Assembly (NCBI GenBank): GCA_011043895.1 | Contig: DRBZ01000056.1 | Span: 1-6,639 of the forward strand | DNA: 6,639 nt | Direction of reading: 5' to 3' | DNA from: Candidatus Cloacimonadota bacterium | GTDB taxonomy: Bacteria; Cloacimonadota; Cloacimonadia; JGIOTU-2 | Part shown: positions 6,501-6,639 of the stretch, in pieces | Numbering within the stretch: the first letter of the stretch is position 1 | How the letters are laid out: each line of letters begins with the position of its first letter | The notes under the pieces: generated by a model | The model's input: the letters and a program-made list of their open reading frames with translations, nothing else | What the model was told of the DNA's origin: nothing | Databases searched by the model: none | Translations under genes and position numbers: made by a program

Positions 6501-6639
6501 GAATTATTCCCTATTCTCTTTTTGAGAAACAACAATCAGATCCTGAAGAAGAAAAACGGCTCTTCTACGTAGGTATGACCCGGGCAAGGAAGTACCTCTA
6601 TCTCACACATGCAGTGAAACGCTTTCTGTTTGGAAAGCA
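3539..6639 (+). CDS. Fusion of EndoQ-like PHP/zinc-ribbon endonuclease and UvrD/PcrA-type helicase, 3' end cut by window edge
   Basis: One frame runs from ATG 3539 to the right edge (1033 full codons plus 2 nt) with no stop. Residues 1-405 match the endonuclease Q / TIGR00375 family: DFHIHSHFS (6-14), ATSKD (16-20), GTGDFSHPGWL (39-49), E86, H101, PAHIWTPW (155-162), SNSDAHSPSKLGRE (213-226), a Cys4 zinc ribbon (C272, C275, C288, C291), LPELLSEILCVGPNTK (327-342) and GYDGEYGVI (395-403). H8, H10, D216 and H218 are likely metal ligands. A charged linker (about 408-477) leads to an SF1A helicase: Q motif NPTQQ (479-483), Walker A GPGTGKT (498-504), TFTNKAA (529-535), Walker B DEFQD (678-682), GDPNQAIYGFRGA (706-718), LTQSYRC (738-744), TLHAAKGLEF (968-977) and VGMTRAR (1011-1017). 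All motifs look intact; probably only a few dozen C-terminal residues are missing. Known EndoQ enzymes nick 5' of deaminated bases such as uracil and hypoxanthine, so coupled nicking and unwinding in DNA repair is inferred. It follows lptG co-directionally. Confidence 0.9.
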   Translation, partial: MKFIADFHIHSHFSIATSKDLIPEELDFWAQKKGIQILGTGDFSHPGWLTELKEKLEPSETGLYTLKKDFQKNISENTTRFILTAEISNIYKKNGKVRKVHNVLFAPNFQIVEKIQNKLSQIGNITSDGRPILGLDSRDLLEIVLEVSEDAFLVPAHIWTPWFSALGSKSGFETIEECYGDLSDHIFAVETGLSSDPPMNWVCSFLDKYTLISNSDAHSPSKLGREANLFDTELDYFSIRKAMEGMDEQAFLGTVEFFPQEGKYHFDGHRKCGICWDPLQTLKQKGICTVCGKKVTIGVLNRVAQLADRADPEARVQRHPFHSLITLPELLSEILCVGPNTKTVKQAYESLLNKFNSEFDILLHAPISEIEKNSNEILSEAISRMRNGQVHIQEGYDGEYGVIKVFTNDELKDLRNQEALFRDLTKEVQQPSTKPLINFDIAAFQQLYTKEQEPELFEEVKEKEIKKVATLSEYFSELNPTQQKAVSYYPGPLLILAGPGTGKTRTLTARIAYLINERGIKPSNILAVTFTNKAADEMKERLDTILSKTSKEEMNISTFHAFGYNILKEYASYFHRDSHFSVIDEDDKLQIFKNKLHIEKDNLKEVLPNIIQIKQKALLPSKIDNKQLNEYFQQYETLLKQLNLFDLDDLIYKPVLLFRTEQDILTKFREKLQFVLIDEFQDINAAQYMMIQLLKPDRQANITAIGDPNQAIYGFRGADVGFINYFKNDYPDVEIINLTQSYRCSDKILKASQQVLELENVLYGLDEGLRINISQQPTDKSEAEFIARTIEQLIGGVRFFSMDSAITDGSEEFTIGSLSDIAILCRIQAMMPVLEKALNDHSIPYQKASENSFFTQEPVKSILDVLHLAMNPRNMLLMDSLLKREILSIPQLNSLKECMIENTVQQALEQIIEKYFQKKFSPLDKNKEKLLEIAETFEANFEAFMKYVTLGTSIDTHDFTLERVHLLTLHAAKGLEFDCVFIPGCEDGIIPYSLFEKQQSDPEEEKRLFYVGMTRARKYLYLTHAVKRFLFGK

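Overview
The window looks like a chromosomal fragment of a Gram-negative (diderm), fairly AT-rich bacterium. The organism reading is inference. A lptF/lptG pair means an LPS-type outer membrane. The secreted beta-helix protein with an 'xVPSEYPSIQTGIDSA...GDTVLVQPGTY' opening is a style I associate with Cloacimonadota and related FCB-group or candidate phyla. The short-period intergenic repeats fit that group too. No rRNA or marker gene is present to fix the phylum.

Layout. (1) 549 to 1, minus strand: the 5' part of a secreted parallel beta-helix protein that runs off the left edge. (2) 550-1026: a 477-bp divergent intergenic region with no convincing gene. It holds two palindromic elements near the two gene starts, a perfect GC-rich hairpin, and three clusters of short words repeated with a period of about 9-10 bp. 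(3) 1027-2331 and 2336-3445, plus strand: two adjacent LptF/LptG-family permeases separated by 4 bp, almost certainly co-transcribed and translationally coupled. (4) 3446-3538: a 93-bp spacer with no visible terminator and a four-codon mini-ORF. (5) 3539-6639, plus strand: one uninterrupted reading frame of 1033 complete codons, cut by the right edge. It joins an N-terminal PHP-type phosphoesterase with a Cys4 zinc ribbon (endonuclease Q / TIGR00375 family) to a complete-looking UvrD/PcrA-type superfamily 1A helicase.

How the genes work together. LptF and LptG form the inner-membrane permease that, with the ATPase LptB (not in this window), extracts LPS and feeds it to the periplasmic bridge. 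The downstream fusion is a DNA-repair candidate: the EndoQ-like half would nick DNA at deaminated bases and the helicase half would unwind from the nick. No functional link between LPS export and the repair enzyme is evident; co-directionality without a terminator may simply mean a shared transcript. The fusion is the most interesting item. The architecture may already exist in databases under generic helicase names, but its joint function is, as far as I know, not well described.
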